Positions 21,912-30,923 are shown, counted from the stretch's first letter. The stretch is DNA of 64,000 bases from Gordonia sp. 'Campus' (GCF_022206305.1 NZ_JAKOIW010000010.1:1-64000), one strand, 5' to 3'. The notes: generated by a model not told the origin, from the sequence alone. Made by a program: numbers and translations.

Positions 21912-24068
21912 CTACTTGATGCCCGCGGCGTCCATCCCGCGCATTTCCTTCTTGAGGTCGGCGATCTCGTCGCGCAACCGTCCGGCCAGCTCGAACTGCA
22001 GGTCCCGAGCGGCATTCATCATCTGATCGGTCAGCTGTTTGACGAGATCGGCGAGCTCGGCCCGCGGCATCGCCGAGACGTCGCGTTTCTCGATGACGCC
22101 CGAGCTGCCCGCCTTCGACACCTCGCCCTGCGCACGACGACCGCGGCTCGAGTTGCGGCCCGAACCTCCCACCGCGACCGCCTCGTCCTCGGCCTCGCGA
22201 TACACCTGGTCCAGGATGTCGGCGATCTTCTTGCGCAACGGCTTCGGGTCGATGCCATGCTCTTTGTTGTAGGCGACCTGCTTCTCCCGGCGACGCTCGG
22301 TCTCGTCGATCGCATTGCGCATCGAGTCGGTGATCTTGTCGGCGTACATGTGAACCTCGCCGGACACGTTGCGCGCGGCGCGGCCGATCGTCTGGATCAG
22401 CGACGTGGTGCTGCGCAGGAACCCCTCCTTGTCGGCGTCGAGGATGGCGACCAACGACACCTCCGGAAGGTCGAGGCCCTCGCGCAACAGGTTGATGCCG
22501 ACCAGGACGTCGTAGTCGCCCGACCGCAGCTGCCGCAGCAACTCGACCCGGCGCAGGGTGTCCACCTCCGAGTGCAGGTACCGGACGCGGATACCGAGTT
22601 CCAGCAGGTAGTCGGTGAGGTCCTCGGCCATCTTCTTGGTCAGCGTGGTCACCAGGACACGCTCGTCGCGGTCGGTACGGACCCGTATCTCGTGGACCAG
22701 GTCGTCGATCTGCCCCTTGGTCGGCTTGACGACGACCTGCGGATCGACGAGACCGGTCGGCCGGATCACCTGCTCGACGAACTCACCGTTGGACTGTCCG
22801 AGTTCGTAGGGCCCCGGGGTGGCCGACAGGTAGACCGTCTGCCCGATGCGGTCCACGAACTCGTCCCACGTCAGGGGCCGGTTGTCCACCGCCGACGGCA
22901 GCCGGAACCCGTACTCGACGAGGTTGCGCTTGCGGGACATGTCGCCCTCGTACATGCCACCGATCTGGGGGACGGTCACATGCGACTCGTCGATGACCAG
23001 CAGGAAGTCGTCCGGGAAGTAGTCGATCAGCGTCGCGGGTGCGGTGCCGGAGGCGCGGCCGTCGATGTGGCGCGAGTAGTTCTCGATACCCGAGCAGAAC
23101 CCGACCTGCCGCATCATCTCCAGGTCGTAGGTGGTGCGCATCCGCAACCGCTGGGCCTCCAGCAGCTTGCCCTTGCCCTCCAGCTCGGCGAGTCTGTCCT
23201 CGAGCTCGCGCTCGATGCTCGCCATCGCCCGCTCCATGCGCTCGGGACCGGCGACATAGTGCGTGGCCGGGAAGATGCGCAGCGAATCGACCTGCCGGAC
23301 GACGTCGCCGGTCAGCGGATGCAGGTAGTACAACGCCTCCACCTCGTCGCCGAAGAACTCGATGCGCACCGCCAGTTCCTCGTAGGACGGGATGATCTCG
23401 ACGGTGTCACCGCGGACGCGGAAGCTGCCGCGGGTGAATGCGGTGTCGTTGCGGGTGTATTGGACGTCGACCAGCAATCTCAGCAGCGCGTCCCGGTCGA
23501 TCTCCTGTCCTACCTCGACCACGACGGAGCGGTCGAGGTAGGACTGCGGGGTGCCGAGACCGTAGATGCAGGACACCGAGGCGACCACGACGACATCCCG
23601 TCGCGACAGCAGACTCGACGTCGCCGAGTGACGGAGTCGCTCGACATCGTCGTTGATCGACGAGTCCTTCTCGATGTAGGTGTCGGTCTGGGCGATGTAG
23701 GCCTCGGGTTGGTAGTAGTCGTAGTACGAGACGAAGTACTCGACCGCATTGTTCGGGAGCATCTCCCGCAGTTCGTTCGCGAGCTGGGCGGCCAGGGTCT
23801 TGTTCGGGGCCATCACCAGGGTCGGTCGCTGCACCTGCTCGATCAGCCAGGCCGTCGTCGCCGATTTGCCCGTGCCGGTGGCACCGAGCAACACGATGTC
23901 CCTCTCGCCCGCGGTCACCCGCTGGGTCAGATCCTTGATGGCGGCGGGCTGATCACCCGCCGGCTCGTACTCGCTGACGACAGTGAAGTGGCCTTCGGTC
24001 CGCTCGATCTCGCCGACCGGCCGGAACTCCGAGTGCGCGATGACGGGGCGTTCTGCTGCAAAAGCCAT
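21912..24068 (-). CDS. uvrB: Excinuclease ABC subunit UvrB
   Basis: Damage-verification helicase of nucleotide excision repair; it receives damaged DNA from UvrA and recruits UvrC. The 718-residue protein shows the Walker [11 protein letters not shown] near residue 60, the beta-hairpin region [14 protein letters not shown] near 110, a DESH box near 350, the C-terminal helicase motifs ending in QTIGRAARN, and a UVR domain at the end ([16 protein letters not shown]) that contacts UvrC. ATG at 24068 (MAFAAERP) matches the family start; the open frame to 24128 is not conserved-looking. It is divergent from the DUF402 gene, as I recall for M. tuberculosis. Confidence 0.97.
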   Translation of the reverse strand: MAFAAERPVIAHSEFRPVGEIERTEGHFTVVSEYEPAGDQPAAIKDLTQRVTAGERDIVLLGATGTGKSATTAWLIEQVQRPTLVMAPNKTLAAQLANELREMLPNNAVEYFVSYYDYYQPEAYIAQTDTYIEKDSSINDDVERLRHSATSSLLSRRDVVVVASVSCIYGLGTPQSYLDRSVVVEVGQEIDRDALLRLLVDVQYTRNDTAFTRGSFRVRGDTVEIIPSYEELAVRIEFFGDEVEALYYLHPLTGDVVRQVDSLRIFPATHYVAGPERMERAMASIERELEDRLAELEGKGKLLEAQRLRMRTTYDLEMMRQVGFCSGIENYSRHIDGRASGTAPATLIDYFPDDFLLVIDESHVTVPQIGGMYEGDMSRKRNLVEYGFRLPSAVDNRPLTWDEFVDRIGQTVYLSATPGPYELGQSNGEFVEQVIRPTGLVDPQVVVKPTKGQIDDLVHEIRVRTDRDERVLVTTLTKKMAEDLTDYLLELGIRVRYLHSEVDTLRRVELLRQLRSGDYDVLVGINLLREGLDLPEVSLVAILDADKEGFLRSTTSLIQTIGRAARNVSGEVHMYADKITDSMRNAIDETERRREKQVAYNKEHGIDPKPLRKKIADILDQVYREAEDEAVAVGGSGRNSSRGRRAQGEVSKAGSSGVIEKRDVSAMPRAELADLVKQLTDQMMNAARDLQFELAGRLRDEIADLKKEMRGMDAAGIK

Positions 24069-24171
24069 AGTGCCAGGGTAAACGCGCCCTATGACACATG
24101 TGTTCCCCGGACCGTGCGGACAGACCACCGGGTCGGCCCCGCCCGCCCGCTCCCCTGTCTAGATTCAGAGC

Positions 24172-24768
24172 ATGATGACCGATCGTGGACCGGCTGCCGG
24201 CGCACCGGCACCCGCGCCACCACCGTTGCACCCGCCCAAGCGCGAGGTCTTCGACGTTCCGGCGATGACGAACACCGACAACAAGGGGTTCGTCCGGGAG
24301 GTCGACGAGTATCGCGTCACCGAGTACGGGCTGTACATGTCGCGCAGGGCACCCGGCCACCCGAGGTTCGACCACCTCGAGTCGTGGCTTCTGCCCGCCC
24401 TGGGACTGCGCGCCAACATCTTCCACTACCAGGGCGGCTACCGCGAAGGGCAGCGACTCTATCTCGACATCGGCCACTTCCACGGCCCCGACGAGCACGG
24501 GCACTGGCACGCCGAGGACTGGTACCTCGATCTGGTCGACGTTCCCGGAACACCGCCGGTGCTGCTCGACGCCGATGAACTGCTCGAGGCACACCGGAGC
24601 GGTCTGCTCGAGACCGTCCGGTGTGTCGAGGCCATGGAGATCGCGATGCGGGCTCTCGTCGGCTCAGCCGAGCACGGCCACGATGTGCAGGCGTGGCTGG
24701 ACGCGACCGCGGGTGGCGTGGTCTTCTTCCGCGACCACCGTTATGACAGCCGGCACGACGCTCAGTAG
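24172..24768 (+). CDS. DUF402 domain protein
   Basis: A conserved protein of 198 residues with a DUF402-type beta-barrel fold. Features seen: a proline/alanine-rich N-terminus (1-25), then a charged core with GLYMSRRAPGHP near 50 and the acidic run DWYLDLVDV near 120, the latter typical of the family. Some DUF402 proteins are nucleoside di/triphosphate phosphatases and others bind RNA, so a phosphatase role is possible but not shown. The position next to uvrB parallels, from memory, Rv1632c of M. tuberculosis. It starts at one of two adjacent ATGs (24172 or 24175) and ends convergent with a secreted-protein gene, nine bases away. Confidence 0.85.
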   Translation: MMTDRGPAAGAPAPAPPPLHPPKREVFDVPAMTNTDNKGFVREVDEYRVTEYGLYMSRRAPGHPRFDHLESWLLPALGLRANIFHYQGGYREGQRLYLDIGHFHGPDEHGHWHAEDWYLDLVDVPGTPPVLLDADELLEAHRSGLLETVRCVEAMEIAMRALVGSAEHGHDVQAWLDATAGGVVFFRDHRYDSRHDAQ

Positions 24769-24791
24769 GTGGGTAGTCAGTAGGTGGGTAG
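24762..24791. repeat. 15-bp perfect tandem duplication across two convergent stop codons
   Basis: TCAGTAGGTGGGTAG occurs twice back to back (24762-24776 and 24777-24791). The first copy contains the TAG stop of the DUF402 gene; the second encodes the last four residues and TGA stop of the convergent secreted-protein gene. On the minus strand the extra copy would again read the same five codons, so it looks like a recent slippage duplication. Confidence 0.92.
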
Positions 24792-25247
24792 GACGAAACA
24801 GGCTCCCCCGCGGATGAACTCGGGGAACGGCACACCGGTGCCCACGGTGACCGACCGGGTCTTCGTGACTCCGTCGAGGGTGGCGGTCAGGACATATCGT
24901 CCCGGTGCCGGCGGGCGCCAGACCGGTGTGATCTCGACGCTGGTCGGCTTCTGGTCGTAGATCGTCGCCGTGCGACCGTTCCCGGTGGAGGTGACCTTCA
25001 GATTGGACTTCGACGATCGAGGATCCCCGACGAGGACCGACAGCTCGTAGTCGCAGCCTGCGCCATAGGTCCCGTAGTTGGCCGAACCGTTGGCCGACGA
25101 GCCGTAGCCGGCGAGCGTGTCCACCGCGATGCCCTGCAGAGCCGCGTCGGCTGGACCGGCGAACGCTGTGCCCGCGCACGACAGGACGCCGAATGCGATT
25201 GCGCCCCCGATGATTCGAGACCGATTCCTACTACCCCGACCGACCAT
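24777..25247 (-). CDS. Secreted protein of unknown function
   Basis: A 156-residue protein with a clear Sec signal peptide: basic N-terminus, hydrophobic stretch near residues 12-28, and likely cleavage after AFA. The mature part has two cysteines (CDYEL near 65 and ACFVL near 151) that could form a disulfide, and a beta-rich middle (YVLTATLDG, TRSVTV) resembling an immunoglobulin-like sandwich. I do not recognise the family. ATG at 25247 follows a GGAG about 13 bases upstream. It is a single gene upstream of a convergent DUF402 gene. A cell-envelope or extracellular role is all that can be inferred. Confidence 0.75.
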   Translation of the reverse strand: MVGRGSRNRSRIIGGAIAFGVLSCAGTAFAGPADAALQGIAVDTLAGYGSSANGSANYGTYGAGCDYELSVLVGDPRSSKSNLKVTSTGNGRTATIYDQKPTSVEITPVWRPPAPGRYVLTATLDGVTKTRSVTVGTGVPFPEFIRGGACFVLPTY

Positions 25248-25381
25248 GTTCTGCTCCGCTCCTCAGCTTCGATGCGCCTTGCACCCCCGGGTGTCGGGAG
25301 TACGCGACTCACAAGCTAGCAGCGTGTGACGCCACGCGGACCACTTTGGGAAACGTTTGTAGTCACTTTTTGCGGCGTGTC

Positions 25382-26284
25382 CTACCCGACGGTCACCCGC
25401 ACCGTCGCGGGGCGGCCCGGATCGCACGATCCGTAGGCGTCCGGGCCGGCGTCGGCGAAACCGCCGTCGGCCAGACGGTCGCCCAGCCCGGCGGCGGCTT
25501 CGGCATCACGCGCGGTGATCTGCAAGGTGACCGACTTCGCATCGACGACGTCGACCGCTGTCGCGAGTTCGCCGGCCAGCGCCCACAGCCTGTTCACCAA
25601 GCGGGCCGAGGGACCCTCCGGGTTCGGCTCCGCGGCAACCAGTTCGGGGACCGGCGTGGCTACACGTCGCGCCCGGACGTTGGCTTCCAGGGGCAGCAGG
25701 CGCTCATCCCAGATCCGGGCAGCAGCTGCCGCGAGGTCCTCCGGCGCACCCGAGTTGTCGAGCCAGACATCGGCCACCGCACGACGCTGGTCGTCGGTCG
25801 CCTGCGCAGCGATACGCGCTCGCGCGTCCGCCTCGCCGACGCCGCGCATCGTCGTCAGCCGGTGTAGGCGCACCTCCGCGTCCGCGTACACGATGACCAC
25901 CAGATGGAAGAAGGGCGCCGTGTGGTTCTCGACCAGGAGAGGGATGTCCTGCACGACAATCGCATCCGTGGGTGCCGCGTCGAGCAGCGCCTGGGTGCGC
26001 GCACCGATCAGCGGGTGGGTGATGCCGTTGAGCTTCTGGCGGGAGTCGTCGTCGACGAATGCCTTGGCCGCCAGCGCGGGGCGGTCGAGCGCCCCGTCCG
26101 CGGCGAGGATGTCGTCGCCGAAGGCCTCGACGAGCGCGGCCAGGCCCTCCGAACCGGGTTCGACCACCTCCCGGGCGATCTTGTCGGCGTCGATGATGTA
26201 CGCGCCCCGTTCGACGAAGGTCTTTGCCACGGTCGATTTGCCGGCGCCGATGCCGCCGGTCAGCCCAAGCCTGATCACGCCCAC
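25382..26284 (-). CDS. coaE: Dephospho-CoA kinase with a truncated C-terminal GrpB-like domain
   Basis: Phosphorylates dephospho-CoA at the 3'-OH of ribose, the last step of coenzyme A synthesis. The P-loop GLTGGIGAGKST is at residues 7-18, followed by DADKIAREVV near 33 and a QDIPLLVEN segment near 112. The kinase ends near residue 200. The remaining 100 residues resemble the UPF0157/GrpB-like extension known in mycobacterial CoaE, but the protein stops at DPGRPATVRVTVG, where longer homologues continue for many residues. The GTG start at 26284 has GGAGGG 12 bases upstream; a second GTG at 26278 is possible. Its place near rpsA and uvrB follows mycobacterial synteny. Confidence 0.93.
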   Translation of the reverse strand: MGVIRLGLTGGIGAGKSTVAKTFVERGAYIIDADKIAREVVEPGSEGLAALVEAFGDDILAADGALDRPALAAKAFVDDDSRQKLNGITHPLIGARTQALLDAAPTDAIVVQDIPLLVENHTAPFFHLVVIVYADAEVRLHRLTTMRGVGEADARARIAAQATDDQRRAVADVWLDNSGAPEDLAAAAARIWDERLLPLEANVRARRVATPVPELVAAEPNPEGPSARLVNRLWALAGELATAVDVVDAKSVTLQITARDAEAAAGLGDRLADGGFADAGPDAYGSCDPGRPATVRVTVG

Positions 26285-26332
26285 CAGTCTGACAAACCCT
26301 CCGATGAAACGGCCACACGGGCGGAAAGCCGG

Positions 26333-26402
26333 TCGGCCCCGGTTCCCCGGGAGACCCTCGAAGATGACTGCTGTCGAGGTCTCCCCGGGGAACCGGGGCC
26401 GA
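26333..26402 (-). terminator. Very long hairpin between aztD-like gene and coaE
   Basis: Two 29-base arms (26333-26361 and 26374-26402) pair almost perfectly, with one shifted base, around a 12-base loop. It lies 15 bases after the stop of the upstream lipoprotein gene on the minus strand, so it probably ends that transcript and insulates coaE. The arm is far longer than needed for a normal terminator and there is no clear T tract. Confidence 0.75.
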
Positions 26403-26417
26403 GAAGAGAGGTCGTCG

Positions 26418-27650
26418 CTAGCCGGTGACCGCGGCGAGTTCGATGGTCTGGTGCGGCAGATCAGCCTCGCCGACCTTCTCGTTCTTGGTCAGATCGATGG
26501 CGACGATCTTCTTGGCTGCGGGATCGCTGACGTAGGCGATGTTCTCCTGGACCACCACGTTCGGCATCGGGGACTGCCATTCGTCCGGCTCGGTCCACGC
26601 GCCGACCGCCGGGATCTCGGCGATCTCCTGCGCAGTGTTGACATCGAAGACATGCAGGGCGCCATCGGTACCCAGGATCACGGCGGATCCGCCCGGGCCA
26701 CGCTCGATGGACCGGAAGCTGTACGACGTGCCGAGATCGACGAGCCGGAGCTGACCGGTGCGGGTGTCGGTGAGCGAGAAGCGGGTCGGGCGTTCGAGTT
26801 CGGCGTCCGGGTCGGACTTGTAGTCGCCCAGGATGATCGGGGACTCCTCGCTACCGGCCTGGTTACCGATGCGACCGTACGGATCCGGGCTGTCGACCTT
26901 GCGGATCTCGTTCCCGTTGACGATCAGGATCCCGTCCTCGCACCCGAAGGCGAGGACCCCGTCCGCGCCGGCCGCCTCACCGTGGACACCGGGGCACTGG
27001 TCGTTGCGCACGATCTCCTTGCGCTCACCGTCGAGGATCGCGATACCACTGCGCGAGTCCTCGTTGCCGACGGTGGTCACGACGGTCCCGTCCTCACGGA
27101 ACACCGCGACGCCGTGGTGGGGCTCGGGAACGGTGAAGGTCGTCGACGCAGGGTTGCCGCGGAGGAGCTCGGCCGGTTCGACGATGTCGACCTCTCCGGT
27201 TCCGTCGGTGAACAGCGTGATCCGGGAGTCGTGGGGTACGACGTGGCCCGGCTCCTCGCCACCGAAGGTCATGTCGGTGAGAGTCGGCGTGGTGGTGTAG
27301 TGGTGACCGTGGTCGCCGTGCTGACGGGTCCACGTGCCCATGTCGAGGACACGGAATCCGTCCGACTCCGACACGAACACGTTGCGGCCGTTGTCGGCGC
27401 TGTTGAGCCGGATGAACCCGTCGACGGGAAGGTCGGCGACCTGCTCCAGGGATTCCGCGTCGAGGACGAGGATTCCGCCGTCGTAGCTCAGTGCGAGACG
27501 CGGTGTGGCGCTCTGCTGTTCGACGGCCTTGGCGGAACTCGACGCGGGCGCGGATTCGCTTGAATCCTCGCTTCCACAAGCGACGAGAGCGAAGGACGCG
27601 GCGGCGAAGAGCGCGAGGGATCGGGTCAGATTTGTCCGTTGTGCAAACAC
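26418..27650 (-). CDS. AztD-like zinc-binding lipoprotein (beta-propeller)
   Basis: Predicted periplasm-side metallochaperone related to AztD, which passes zinc to an ABC-transporter binding protein. A signal peptide ending in the lipobox LVAC (cysteine near residue 25) indicates a lipid-anchored protein. The His-rich stretch RQHGDHGHHYTTTP near 110 and PHDSR and PEPHHGVA further on are candidate zinc ligands. Repeated blade-like segments (GGILVLDAE, GFRVLDMG, GALHVFDV) fit a beta-propeller of about 410 residues. No aztABC transporter genes are adjacent, so it would have to work with a transporter elsewhere. The start is uncertain: GTG at 27650 gives a clean signal peptide, while TTG at 27662 is in frame; neither has a good ribosome-binding site. 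A Zur-like box lies just upstream. Confidence 0.8.
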   Translation of the reverse strand: MFAQRTNLTRSLALFAAASFALVACGSEDSSESAPASSSAKAVEQQSATPRLALSYDGGILVLDAESLEQVADLPVDGFIRLNSADNGRNVFVSESDGFRVLDMGTWTRQHGDHGHHYTTTPTLTDMTFGGEEPGHVVPHDSRITLFTDGTGEVDIVEPAELLRGNPASTTFTVPEPHHGVAVFREDGTVVTTVGNEDSRSGIAILDGERKEIVRNDQCPGVHGEAAGADGVLAFGCEDGILIVNGNEIRKVDSPDPYGRIGNQAGSEESPIILGDYKSDPDAELERPTRFSLTDTRTGQLRLVDLGTSYSFRSIERGPGGSAVILGTDGALHVFDVNTAQEIAEIPAVGAWTEPDEWQSPMPNVVVQENIAYVSDPAAKKIVAIDLTKNEKVGEADLPHQTIELAAVTG

Positions 27651-27670
27651 CCGGACAGTCAACAGTCAAA

Positions 27671-27685
27671 CGAAAATCATTGTCA
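27671..27685. promoter_or_regulatory. Zur-like zinc regulator box
   Basis: CGAAAATCATTGTCA differs at two positions from the TGAAAATCATTTTCA core I remember for actinobacterial Zur sites. It lies 21 bases upstream of the GTG start of the AztD-like lipoprotein gene and next to a TTGACA-like hexamer on the minus strand, so bound Zur could block transcription when zinc is plentiful. Confidence 0.6.
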
Positions 27686-27715
27686 ACAACGCATGGTTTC
27701 CAGTGCGGAGTGACG

Positions 27716-28462
27716 TCAACCCACCAGCGGCCGCAATCCGTCGAGGACCCGAGCGAGGCCGAACACGAACGCCTCGTCGGGAGCACCGGGAGCCTGATGA
27801 TGCTCTCCGACAGCGGTACCGACACGGTCCGCCAACGGGAACGCACCTTCGGGGATCACCGCATCCAACTCCGGCGCAACCGCCTCCCACCACTGCACGT
27901 CCGTCATCCCCGTCTCTGCCGCCGCGGCTCGCGCCCCGAGCGCCTCGCGGGCGTTACCCGTCACGAAGGCACCGACCAGGACGATGACGTTGTCCCGCTC
28001 CAGGTCCGAGATCCCCACGTCTTCCAGCAACTCGAGTTGCCGCTCGTAGCGAGCCAACCGATGGGGACCGAGGACCTGCCGCCACGGCGAGGCATGCAGC
28101 AACCACGGGTGTGCCAGATACTCGGCGCGCAACACATGCGCCACGGCCGCAAGCGAATCGAGCACAGAGGACGACCGCACGGGCATCGGGGACATCGCGG
28201 TCACCTGATCGATCATGAGGGCGACCAAGACGTCACGTGTCGGTATGTAGGTGTACAGCGTCATCGGCCCGATCCCGAGCTCGCCCGCGAGCACACGCAT
28301 CGACAGCGCATCCAGTCCGCGGTCGTCCGCGAGACGGATGGCCGTGTCCACGATGTCGTCGACGGAGATCCGTTGGCGTGGACCGCGACGCGGCGCCTGG
28401 GCCCCGATCTCGGCTCGCCACAGCAGACGAACGAGTGCACGGACATCGTCGACGGTCGACAC
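27716..28462 (-). CDS. TetR family transcriptional regulator
   Basis: A dimeric repressor of 248 residues. The N-terminal helix-turn-helix includes SVDDIVDTAIRLADDRGLD and GIGPMTLYTYIPTRD (residues 33-80), preceded by an unusually long N-terminal segment of about 30 residues. The C-terminal half matches the TetR_C ligand-binding type (YLAHPWLLHASPWR, LVGAFVTGNAREA). It starts at GTG 28462 with GGTGG upstream. It is divergent from the SNF2 helicase gene, and a large palindrome lies between them, so self-regulation and control of the helicase pair is the natural reading. The ligand is unknown. Confidence 0.9.
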   Translation of the reverse strand: MSTVDDVRALVRLLWRAEIGAQAPRRGPRQRISVDDIVDTAIRLADDRGLDALSMRVLAGELGIGPMTLYTYIPTRDVLVALMIDQVTAMSPMPVRSSSVLDSLAAVAHVLRAEYLAHPWLLHASPWRQVLGPHRLARYERQLELLEDVGISDLERDNVIVLVGAFVTGNAREALGARAAAAETGMTDVQWWEAVAPELDAVIPEGAFPLADRVGTAVGEHHQAPGAPDEAFVFGLARVLDGLRPLVG

Positions 28463-28477
28463 GCTGCCACCTTTCCC

Positions 28478-28513
28478 GTACGGTGTACCGAGTCATTACT
28501 CCGTACACCGTAC
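28478..28513. promoter_or_regulatory. Palindromic operator between tetR-type gene and SNF2 gene
   Basis: Two perfect 11-base arms, GTACGGTGTAC (28478-28488) and GTACACCGTAC (28503-28513), flank 14 bases. It sits 15 bases upstream of the TetR start on one side and 16 bases upstream of the likely SNF2 start on the other, so a bound repressor would cover both promoters. Each arm is itself partly symmetrical. Confidence 0.75.
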
Positions 28514-28529
28514 CAAGTGAGGTGCTCCG

Positions 28530-30290
28530 CTGCCCGTCCAGGCCACCTACCTTCCCGACCTCCACCAGTTCGCGCTCTGGTCATCGCACGATCAGGACAG
28601 CAGCGGCCGTGAAGACACATGTCGCCTCGCAGTCCCGGACGGGAACGACCTCGTCGTCCGGGACATCGCGTGCGACCTCGTAGACGCCGGCGAGCTCGCC
28701 GCGCAGGAGTCGGACCACGCGGCGCGGCTCGCACCGTCGGCGCAGGCCTGGCAGCGCGTCCTCGCCGGCCACCCCGACACACCGCTCCCGCTCGCCGCAC
28801 ACGCCGAGGTGGATCCCACCGGCACAGCGGTGACCACCGCCGGCTTCGCGCGCGACGTACTGCGCGACTGCCTTTCCGTCGAAGGTCGACTCCGCGACTC
28901 GGTACATGCCACGCTGCGGCCGTACCAGATCCGAGGGATCTCGTGGCTGGCGCAGACGGCCGAGGCGTCCACGGGAGCCGTTCTCGCCGATGAGATGGGG
29001 CTCGGAAAGACGCTGCAGGCGATCGGACTGCTGTGTCTCCGTGCGTCGGAGGGGCCACAGCTCGTGGTGTGCCCGACGAGCCTGGTGACGAATTGGGCGC
29101 ACGAGATCGGCCGTTTCGCACCGTCGCTGACAGTGTCCGCCGGCTTGCTCGAGAACGCGCCGACCACCACGGGGTCGGTCACCGTGATCTCCTACGCCCG
29201 CCTGCGCCTGGGGTCCGATCACCTGCGCGAGCGGCGTTGGGCGACAGTGATATACGACGAGGCGCAGGCACTGAAGAATCCCCGCACCCAGGTCGCGAGG
29301 GCGGCCCGCGACGTCGACGCCCACGCGCGCATCGCGCTGACGGGCACACCGATCGAGAACAGCCTCGACGACCTGTGGGCCATCTTGCGGGTCGTCGCAC
29401 CTGCCCTGTTCCCCCACAAGGCGGTCTTCCGGCGGCGGTTCACCCGGGCGGTGAACGACGGCGACGCCGGAGCGCTGCAACGGCTTCGCGTGGCGGTGGC
29501 TCCGGTCTTGCTGGCACGCACCAAGTCCCGCGTGGCCACCGCCCTGCCGCCGAAGATCCTCAATCCGCTTCTCGTCGACCTCACCGAGGAGCAGGCCCGA
29601 CTCTACGACGACCACCTCGCCGACATCGAAGGAAACGGATTCGGTTCCGGGATCGAGAGGCACGGAAGGATCTTGGCCACACTCACCCGGCTCAAACAGA
29701 TCTGCAATCACCCCTCCCTGGTCACCGGTGACGACGAAGCTCTCGCGGGTCGGTCCGGCAAGCTGGACCTGTGCACCGAGATCCTCGACGAGAACCTTCG
29801 GACCGGCGCGCCCACGCTCGTCTTCACCCAGTATCGGGAAACCGGCGAGCTCCTCGTCCGCCACGTCGCCGAACAACTCGGCGTCGACGCACAGTTCTTC
29901 CACGGCGGTCTCCCGGCAACCCGCCGGAGTGAACTCGTCTCGGATTTCCAGTCCGGCCGCGGCGCCGACCTGATGGTGATGAGTCTGAAGGCCGGCGGCG
30001 TCGGTCTCACCCTCACACGTGCGTGCGACGTCGTCCACTTCGACCGCTGGTGGAATCCGGCCGTCGAGGCGCAGGCATCGGACCGGGTCCACCGGATCGG
30101 CCAGCAGCGTCCGGTCACCGTCACGACGCTGACGACGGCAACCACCGTGGAGGAGCACATCGACAACCTCCATCGACGCAAATCCGCCTTCGGGACCCAC
30201 GCCGGTGACACCTCGGCCCTCACCGAGCTGACCCGTCTCGGCGACGAGCGGCTGATCGACATGCTGCGCCGCGGCAGGGAGTCCGAATGA
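28530..30290 (+). CDS. SNF2-family helicase-like ATPase, probable CTG start
   Basis: A double-stranded-DNA translocase of the SNF2/HepA family. Seen in order: motif I DEMGLGKTLQAIG, DEAQALKNP (Walker B), LTGTPIENSLDDLW, LKQICNHPSL, SLKAGGVGLTL and the motif VI segment RVHRIGQQRPV. The first ATG/GTG/TTG in frame is GTG 28809, but the 93 codons upstream have strong G/C third-position bias and read like protein; they run back to a TGA at 28518. A CTG at 28530 preceded by GAGG is the best candidate start, giving 586 residues. Typical relatives are near 900-1,000 residues, so the N-terminal region is short. The stop overlaps the SWIM gene by 4 bases. Confidence 0.85.
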   Translation: MPVQATYLPDLHQFALWSSHDQDSSGREDTCRLAVPDGNDLVVRDIACDLVDAGELAAQESDHAARLAPSAQAWQRVLAGHPDTPLPLAAHAEVDPTGTAVTTAGFARDVLRDCLSVEGRLRDSVHATLRPYQIRGISWLAQTAEASTGAVLADEMGLGKTLQAIGLLCLRASEGPQLVVCPTSLVTNWAHEIGRFAPSLTVSAGLLENAPTTTGSVTVISYARLRLGSDHLRERRWATVIYDEAQALKNPRTQVARAARDVDAHARIALTGTPIENSLDDLWAILRVVAPALFPHKAVFRRRFTRAVNDGDAGALQRLRVAVAPVLLARTKSRVATALPPKILNPLLVDLTEEQARLYDDHLADIEGNGFGSGIERHGRILATLTRLKQICNHPSLVTGDDEALAGRSGKLDLCTEILDENLRTGAPTLVFTQYRETGELLVRHVAEQLGVDAQFFHGGLPATRRSELVSDFQSGRGADLMVMSLKAGGVGLTLTRACDVVHFDRWWNPAVEAQASDRVHRIGQQRPVTVTTLTTATTVEEHIDNLHRRKSAFGTHAGDTSALTELTRLGDERLIDMLRRGRESE

Positions 30291-30868
30291 GCAATGCGAC
30301 AGCCGAATTCGGCTACACGCGCTGGGGCGCCGAGGTCGTTCGACTTGCGGAGCCGTTGTCCGCCCGATCACCGGAACCGCGGGCGCCACGCGCTCGCAGC
30401 ATCGCCCGCAACGGCGGGGTCGATCTGGTCGTCGACGGCCGGTCCGTCCGCGGAGTGGTTCAGCGGGGCGGACAGGCCTCGGTCGCCCAACTCGAGTTCG
30501 CACCGATGACGACTGCTGCCGCCTCGATCCTGCGGATAGCCCTGGGCGCGGCCAACGAGCCCGGGGACGAGACGTACCGGCGGGTCGTCGAATCCGGGGC
30601 GTGGTCGCAAGCTGCCCTGGATGTGGCGGACTGCTCCTGTCGAGGGCGCGGGGACCGATGCGTTCACATCCTCGCCGTCCTGTACGCAACGGCCGCGGCC
30701 ATCGATCGAGAGCCGGCACTCGCCTTGCGCCTGCGCGACTTCGACATCTCGCTCGACGCAACCGGCGACGCCGCCTCCGATCCACCGCCGGACCACAGGC
30801 ACCCGCGCTGGACGACACTGACCGCCTTCGATGTCCGGAACTACTGGGACGCCGGCCCGCGCGACTGA
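30287..30868 (+). CDS. SWIM zinc-finger protein
   Basis: A 193-residue protein with a SWIM motif, CSCRGRGDRCVH near residues 117-128 (CxC...CxH), expected to bind zinc and DNA or protein partners. The N-terminal half is a short beta-rich region. It starts at ATG 30287 overlapping the helicase stop (ATGA), so the two proteins are made together. SWIM proteins often occur next to or fused with SNF2 ATPases, which suggests a joint role in DNA remodelling or repair. A strong terminator follows. Confidence 0.88.
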   Translation: MSNATAEFGYTRWGAEVVRLAEPLSARSPEPRAPRARSIARNGGVDLVVDGRSVRGVVQRGGQASVAQLEFAPMTTAAASILRIALGAANEPGDETYRRVVESGAWSQAALDVADCSCRGRGDRCVHILAVLYATAAAIDREPALALRLRDFDISLDATGDAASDPPPDHRHPRWTTLTAFDVRNYWDAGPRD

Positions 30869-30888
30869 CGGTCAGGCGAGCACAGACG

Positions 30889-30923
30889 AGAGAAGCCCTC
30901 CCGGAATCCGGGAGGGCTTCTCT
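30889..30923. terminator. Bidirectional intrinsic terminator
   Basis: A perfect 16-base stem (30889-30904 with 30908-30923) and a 3-base loop, 20 bases after the SWIM gene stop and 23 bases after the rpsA stop on the opposite strand. The arm ends carry AGAGAAG/CTTCTCT, giving T-rich bases in both directions, so it can end both convergent transcripts. Confidence 0.92.
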
